A stretch of DNA of 10,020 nucleotides from an uncultured Prevotella sp. (GTDB lineage Bacteria; Bacteroidota; Bacteroidia; Bacteroidales; Bacteroidaceae): positions 1 through 10,020 of the forward strand of contig CALIIG010000306.1 in NCBI GenBank assembly GCA_938018155.1. The letters are read 5' to 3'. The position numbers were made by a program, and so were the translations under genes. Below the pieces are notes generated by a model. That model made no database searches and was not told the DNA's origin. It was given only the letters and a program-made list of their open reading frames with translations. Shown piece after piece: positions 6,376-10,020 of the stretch (position 1 is the stretch's first letter; each line of letters starts with the position of its first letter).

Positions 6376-7566
6376 TTAAAATACTTTCTCAGCGAAAGCC
6401 TTGCCGTATTCTATACATGTCTGGCGTGCCTGGCTGTCAGGTGCCCACTTTACAGTGATGGGGTCGGCAACCATCTCAAATCCGGCTTCTGTAAGTCTTG
6501 TATGAATTCGCTTCTCTGCACCGCCGCCCCAGCCGATGCTGCCGAAGGCTGCTGCCTGCTTATTCTTAAAGCGCATACCGTGAATTAGTTCTATAATACC
6601 GGCGGTAGCGTAGGTCATTCCCAGATTAACCGTGGGCGAACCAACGAGTATCGCCTTCGACTTAAAGACCTCAAGCAGTATATCATTCTTGTCATCGTGT
6701 GAGGCATTCATAAGTTTTACCGTGATGGTATCGTCGTAAAGGCGAATGCCTTCGGCCATAGCCTCGGCCATCCAACGGGTGGCTTGCCACATGGTATCGT
6801 AAACAAAGGTGATTTGTCGCTCCTGATAGTCGCAGTCCCACTGTTGATATTTCTCAATAATATCTTTGATATGACTGCGCCATATTGCACCGTGCGATGG
6901 ACATATCAGCTTTAGCGGGAGGTTCATGCCAACAATTTCGTCAACCTTTTTCTTTACCATTTTGTTGTAAATGTTGAGAATATTGGCATAGTATTTTTCG
7001 GCTTCGTGGAACAAATCGTTCACATTTACCGCATCGTCGTACATGTTTTCGGTAGCGAAATGCTGGCCGAAGACATCGTTCGAGAACAATATCTGCTCCT
7101 TGTCAGCATAGGTTACCATCGTGTCGGGCCAATGACACATGGGGCATTCAATAAAGGTGAGCGTGTTTTCACCTAATGAAAGTGTGTCGCCTGTTTTGAC
7201 ATTGACAAAGTTCCACTCCTCATGATACAGACCTTTTATTATATCTTCCCCTTTCTTTGTGCAGTAAATAGGGGTGTTGGGTATCTCACGCATTAAGGCT
7301 GGCAAGGCACCACTATGGTCGTTTTCGTTGTGGTTCATGATAATGTAGTCAATATCGTTGAGGTCGATAACCTCTTTCAGCCTGCTGACAAACTCCTTAT
7401 CATAAGGTCCCCACACGGTATCGAGAAGAGCAGTCTTCTTGTCACGTATCAGGTATGAGTTGTAACTCGAGCCCAGTTCGGTAGACAATTCATCACCATG
7501 GAAGTGTTTCAGCTCCCAGTCTATTTTGCCTACCCATGAAACTTTTTCTGTTATTTTCTTTGCCAT
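6376..7566 (-). CDS. fprA: FprA-type diiron flavoprotein, rubredoxin:O2/NO oxidoreductase
   Basis: This flavodiiron protein of 396 residues has the standard family length. It reduces O2 to water and/or NO to N2O in the cytoplasm, protecting anaerobes. The N-terminal metallo-beta-lactamase-like domain (1-245) keeps every diiron ligand: H79, E81, D83 in HNENDHSG (with H84), H145 in PMCHWPD, D164 in SNDVFGQH and H225 in CPSHG. The flavodoxin-like domain (250-396) binds FMN: TFVYDTMWQATRWMAEA is the phosphate loop and GSPTVNLGMTYA and GSIGWGGGAEKR are the isoalloxazine loops. There is no C-terminal rubredoxin domain. The electron donor is instead encoded just upstream as a separate gene, 13 bases away. 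The sequence alone cannot tell O2 from NO preference. Confidence 0.96.
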   Translation of the reverse strand: MAKKITEKVSWVGKIDWELKHFHGDELSTELGSSYNSYLIRDKKTALLDTVWGPYDKEFVSRLKEVIDLNDIDYIIMNHNENDHSGALPALMREIPNTPIYCTKKGEDIIKGLYHEEWNFVNVKTGDTLSLGENTLTFIECPMCHWPDTMVTYADKEQILFSNDVFGQHFATENMYDDAVNVNDLFHEAEKYYANILNIYNKMVKKKVDEIVGMNLPLKLICPSHGAIWRSHIKDIIEKYQQWDCDYQERQITFVYDTMWQATRWMAEAMAEGIRLYDDTITVKLMNASHDDKNDILLEVFKSKAILVGSPTVNLGMTYATAGIIELIHGMRFKNKQAAAFGSIGWGGGAEKRIHTRLTEAGFEMVADPITVKWAPDSQARQTCIEYGKAFAEKVF

Positions 7567-7579
7567 GTTATATAATTAA

Positions 7580-7744
7580 TTAATCATCGACGGGACTAAA
7601 GTCCTCCTTACCGACACCACACTCGGGACATGTCCAGTCATCGGGCAGGTCTTCAAATGCTGTTCCAGGTTGAATACCGTTATCGGGGTCGCCTGCTTGT
7701 GGGTCATAAATCCAGCCACAAACGTTACATTCGTACTTCTTCAT
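7580..7744 (-). CDS. rubredoxin
   Basis: This 54-residue frame starts at the ATG at 7744 and reads [15 protein letters not shown], with a second motif [15 protein letters not shown]. The two CxxC knuckles supply C6, C9, C39 and C42, the four ligands of the Fe(SCys)4 centre. Tyrosine and tryptophan occur at the usual core positions (CGWIYDP, DDWTCP). It matches classical rubredoxin in length (52-54) and along the chain. It shuttles one electron at a time in the cytoplasm. Its stop is 13 bases before the fprA ATG, so the two are cotranscribed and this protein is the likely direct donor for FprA. Confidence 0.97.
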   Translation of the reverse strand: MKKYECNVCGWIYDPQAGDPDNGIQPGTAFEDLPDDWTCPECGVGKEDFSPVDD

Positions 7745-7794
7745 AATGATTTGTCTTTTAAAAATTATAATAATTACAAAAACTATATGCAGTG

Positions 7795-7802
7795 CAAAGA
7801 TA
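7795..7802 (-). promoter_or_regulatory. -7 box of the rubredoxin-fprA operon
   Basis: TATCTTTG on the minus strand matches TAnnTTTG and ends 50 bases before the rubredoxin ATG. A TCTG about 20 bases upstream can act as a degenerate -33 element. Confidence 0.55.
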
Positions 7803-7806
7803 TGCT

Positions 7807-7820
7807 TTTTCTGCAGAAAA
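7807..7820. promoter_or_regulatory. 14-base perfect palindrome, candidate operator
   Basis: TTTTCTGCAGAAAA reads the same on both strands and falls in the spacer just upstream of the rubredoxin -7 box, where a bound dimeric regulator would block or change RNA polymerase contact. The function is inferred from position only. Confidence 0.4.
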
Positions 7821-7868
7821 TTCAGACAGTATGTAAGTTTTGTAGGTTAAATATGATTAAAAGGAAGG

Positions 7869-7909
7869 ACGATTACGATGTAATTGCAATGCAAATATGT
7901 CGTAATCGT
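7869..7909. repeat. 10-base perfect inverted repeat
   Basis: ACGATTACGA (7869-7878) and its exact complement TCGTAATCGT (7900-7909) flank 21 bases that hold a second palindrome, ATTGCAAT (7883-7890). It could be a hairpin in a long leader of rubredoxin, a regulator site, or part of a small RNA. Confidence 0.6.
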
Positions 7910-7957
7910 GATATTTTGTTTATTATTTTGAATGTTGAATACAGGCTGCTGAATATG

Positions 7958-7965
7958 CAAAGATA
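7958..7965 (-). promoter_or_regulatory. second -7-like box upstream of rubredoxin
   Basis: TATCTTTG on the minus strand is identical to the box at 7795-7802. A TCTG lies 23 bases upstream of it. If used, the transcript would cross the 10-base inverted repeat and give a leader of about 210 bases before rubredoxin. It could equally be chance in AT-rich DNA. Confidence 0.25.
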
Positions 7966-8106
7966 TAAGTTTCCCGCAATGTGTACATCAGATTTTCTGA
8001 TTGAAAACGCGCACGAGTTTATGCAGTAGTGATAGGACAAGGCAAAGTTTATGTTGAAAAAATCAAAAGTTTAAGGCGGAATATGAACGGTTCCACGATG
8101 GAATAT

Positions 8107-8147
8107 AACAAAAAGGGTATCTGTTACCAAAAACGGATACCCTTTAT
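8107..8147 (-). terminator. intrinsic terminator of the GH20 gene, possibly bidirectional
   Basis: Arms AAAGGGTATC (8112-8121) and GATACCCTTT (8136-8145) pair perfectly, with two further pairs inside (one G-U). It lies 50 bases after the GH20 stop. On the minus strand the stem ends in a run of five T (8114-8110). On the plus strand it is followed by TTTATTTTAT, so it may work in both directions. Confidence 0.8.
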
Positions 8148-8195
8148 TTTATCGTGGCTTACGACGGGAAAATGCCGTGAGCATTTCGTTATTGT

Positions 8196-9839
8196 TTATT
8201 TCTGCCACAGGTGAGGAGCTACGGTCCAGCCGTAAAGGTCGTAGATACGGCGTAAAGAGGTTACGCGTTTCTTAAATGCATCGAAGCTCTTTTGCTTTTC
8301 AGGCATCCACTGTACTTCTGAAAGGGCTGCCATACGAGGCAGTATCATGTATTCAACATGCTCGGGACAGCCGATATATTCTGTCCAAACGTTAGCCTGA
8401 ACACCTATAATATGCCTGGCGTCTCCTGATGTAAGGCCTTCGGCAACCGGCTTAAATGAATAAACCTTTTCAACATCGAGGAAGTTGCCGATAGCCACAG
8501 GCTCATTGACAATATCCTTCGACTGGTAGAAGTCGAAATAGCAATGCCACATCGGCGACATAATAACGTCGTGGCCCAACCGGGCTCCTTTGGCACCGGG
8601 TTCGCTGCCACGCCACGACATAATGGTTGCCGTGGTATCTACATCACAGTCGAGAAGCTCGTCCCATCCGATGATGTCGCGGCCCTTGCTGGCCATATAA
8701 TCCTGAACCTTATGTGTGAAATATCCCTGCAAAATAGCCTCTTTGCTCTTGCCATCCTTTGCAACAATACCCTCTTTGGCAATTACAGCCTGACACCTGG
8801 GGCACTTTTCCCAGCGTGTGCGTGGTGCTTCATCGCCGCCAATATGGATGTATTTGCTTGGAAAAAGCTCGCAAACCTTATCCAGAACGGCTTTTACGAA
8901 ATCGTAAGTCTTCGGATTTCCTGCACAAAGAATATCCTCAAATATGCCCCATCGCATAGGAACCTCATAAGGACCACCCGTGCATCCCAGCTCAGGATAA
9001 GCGGCAAGAGCTGCCGACATGTGGCCGGGCATGTCAACTTCAGGTATGATTGTGATATGACGGTCGGCAGCATATTTCACAATATCCTTAATTTCGGCAT
9101 CGGTATAATAGCCTCCATAAGGTGTGTGATCGATGACATTGGCACAGTGGTTCAACATCGTTCCATTGCGTTTTGAAGCTATTGTTGCCAGCTTGGGGTA
9201 CTTATCAACGGCAAATCGCCACCCCTGGTCGTCGGTTAAATGCCAGTGAAAGCGATTCATATTGTGCAAAGCAATCATATCGATATACTTTTTCACGAAG
9301 TTTGCAGGGAAGAAATGGCGCGAGCAATCGAGGTGCATGCCGCGGTATGCAAAGCGCGGAGCATCTGTAATATTGGCTGCAGGCAGCTCGACAACAGTGG
9401 CTGCATCGTTGCTTTTCAGCACTGGGAGCGACTTTCTAAGCGTCTGACAGCCGTAGAAGACGCCGGCAGCGGTCTTCCCGCGCACCACAATGCCCTTGGC
9501 ATTAATGTTTATGGTATAGCCCTCGGCGTTGTTCATGTCTTTTGCTTTCGGGTCAATTACTAAACTTATTGTGCTTTTTGCCTTGCCCCTGGCAGCCTGA
9601 ACGGCGGGCTTGATGTGTGTCATTTCGTCAATCCACTGACTTAAAAATGCGGCATTGCGCTGCATGTCCTCGCCCGCTGTGTACGTAATAACGGTAGAAG
9701 CCTGCAACAGGAATGGTGCGCCTTTTTGCATATTGATGGTGCATGGCTGCGGAATAACCTGGGCATAATCGGCTTGTTCTGCTCCTCTTGCCATAAAACA
9801 TGAGAGCAACAACATGATAGATGTTAGTAAACGGTTCAT
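8196..9839 (-). CDS. secreted beta-N-acetylhexosaminidase, family GH20
   Basis: This exo-enzyme removes terminal GlcNAc or GalNAc from glycans using the substrate's N-acetyl group as nucleophile. Residues 1-21 are a signal peptide (basic start, LLTSIMLLLS core). Cleavage near ARG-AEQ is likely, although LLSC at 11-14 could serve as a poor lipobox. The N-terminal GH20b-type domain (about 25-157) leads into the TIM barrel from YRGMHLDCSRHF (165-176). The barrel contains FHWHLTDDQGWR (197-208), the catalytic pair D336-E337 in IHIGGDE, GWDE (391-394), SWRG (408-411) and WTE (485-487). At 547 residues, with the barrel extending to the end, no extra C-terminal binding domain is present. The stop lies 50 bases before a terminator. 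The upstream neighbour on the strand appears to be a sugar kinase, so a role in amino-sugar salvage is likely. Confidence 0.96.
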   Translation of the reverse strand: MNRLLTSIMLLLSCFMARGAEQADYAQVIPQPCTINMQKGAPFLLQASTVITYTAGEDMQRNAAFLSQWIDEMTHIKPAVQAARGKAKSTISLVIDPKAKDMNNAEGYTININAKGIVVRGKTAAGVFYGCQTLRKSLPVLKSNDAATVVELPAANITDAPRFAYRGMHLDCSRHFFPANFVKKYIDMIALHNMNRFHWHLTDDQGWRFAVDKYPKLATIASKRNGTMLNHCANVIDHTPYGGYYTDAEIKDIVKYAADRHITIIPEVDMPGHMSAALAAYPELGCTGGPYEVPMRWGIFEDILCAGNPKTYDFVKAVLDKVCELFPSKYIHIGGDEAPRTRWEKCPRCQAVIAKEGIVAKDGKSKEAILQGYFTHKVQDYMASKGRDIIGWDELLDCDVDTTATIMSWRGSEPGAKGARLGHDVIMSPMWHCYFDFYQSKDIVNEPVAIGNFLDVEKVYSFKPVAEGLTSGDARHIIGVQANVWTEYIGCPEHVEYMILPRMAALSEVQWMPEKQKSFDAFKKRVTSLRRIYDLYGWTVAPHLWQK

Positions 9840-9938
9840 GATTTGAAAGTTAAATGTGATATTGAAAATTTATGATTCTTATTTTATACAACTGTGAGAA
9901 CGGCACCGGTGGCTTGTCTTATGCCGGTTATCCCGCTG

Positions 9939-10020
9939 CTATTCATGCAGAGCGTTCTTGCGTGCAACCATGCAAGCCCCAATCAAACCGGCACGGTCTT
10001 TCAGCTTCGACAACACAATA
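9939..10020 (-). CDS. probable ROK-family sugar kinase, C-terminal end only
   Basis: Only the last 26 codons are in the window, ending in a TAG at 9939-9941. The visible tail includes LKDRAGLIGACMVARKN, which fits the C-terminal helix of ROK-family kinases (a D.AG..GA pattern in glucokinase and N-acetylmannosamine or GlcNAc kinases). The ROK ATP-binding and zinc-binding motifs lie outside the window, so the assignment rests on one short block. It reads towards the GH20 gene with 97 bases between them and no convincing terminator, so the two could be cotranscribed. Confidence 0.6.
   Translation of the reverse strand, partial: IVLSKLKDRAGLIGACMVARKNALHE

Larger units (their letters stand above)
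7745..8195. other. gene-free AT-rich stretch between rubredoxin and the GH20 gene
   Basis: No convincing gene was found here. Frames on the plus strand overlap rubredoxin or give translations with no domain features. The stretch holds, from the rubredoxin side, a -7 box, a 14-base palindrome, a 10-pair inverted repeat, a second -7-like box and the GH20 terminator. The long leader region is the least explained part of the window. Confidence 0.6.

Noticed and set aside
7670..8029. Plus-strand frame of 119 codons
   Set aside because: It runs through the rubredoxin gene on the other strand, and its translation shows no recognisable fold or conserved motif. A shorter start at 7788 (80 codons) looks no better.
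8170..8186. Small hairpin AAATGC/GCATTT just after the GH20 stop
   Set aside because: Six pairs only; the stronger hairpin at 8112-8145 explains termination better.
8544..9176. Plus-strand frame of 210 codons inside the GH20 gene
   Set aside because: It is the antisense shadow of a GH20 catalytic domain with all motifs intact.
9900..9931. GC-rich stretch with CACCGGTG palindrome after the putative kinase
   Set aside because: The possible hairpin has a mismatched stem and no U-run, so it was not called as a terminator.
1..10020. CRISPR array, insertion sequence or prophage
   Set aside because: No regularly spaced repeats, transposase or phage genes were seen, and no target-site duplication around the tRNA.

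Overview
The window looks like chromosomal DNA from a Bacteroidales bacterium, most likely of the Prevotella/Bacteroides group. Three things point there. Promoter-like boxes of the Bacteroidetes form TAnnTTTG lie upstream of several genes, and Shine-Dalgarno sequences are largely absent. A DUF4250 protein and a GYF_2/DUF4339 membrane protein occur together. A rubredoxin-FprA pair and a secreted GH20 hexosaminidase fit an anaerobic glycan degrader. No mobile element, phage gene or CRISPR array is visible, and base composition is even. The species assignment is inference.

Left part (1-3507), all on the minus strand. An unrecognised 8-helix membrane protein, a DUF4250 protein and a GYF_2-domain membrane protein (cut by the window edge) form a tight three-gene operon. 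Upstream of it are an HU-family DNA-binding protein and a secreted or membrane-anchored penicillin-binding transpeptidase. The transpeptidase resembles the catalytic half of PBP2 without its pedestal domain.

Middle (3508-5346), plus strand. Diverging from the transpeptidase is a compact operon: a 65-residue protein of unknown function, a 242-residue sigma-70 factor that has lost region 3 and has unusual residues in region 2.3/2.4, and a YfcE-type metallophosphoesterase whose start overlaps the sigma stop by 4 bases. A tRNA-Arg(TCT) with its own promoter-like box and a strong intrinsic terminator follows.

Right part (5412-10020), minus strand. There is a lipoprotein with a weak DUF3828-like tail, then a rubredoxin-FprA operon for O2 and/or NO detoxification. 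The rubredoxin gene is only 54 codons long. Next comes a gene-free stretch of about 450 bases holding promoter boxes, a perfect 14-base palindrome and two hairpins. A GH20 beta-N-acetylhexosaminidase and the C-terminal end of what appears to be a ROK-family sugar kinase close the window. These last two fit release of N-acetylhexosamine from glycans followed by sugar phosphorylation.

Most of the window is ordinary housekeeping. The most unusual element is the sigma-factor operon; next are the pedestal-less transpeptidase opposite it and the structured leader upstream of rubredoxin.
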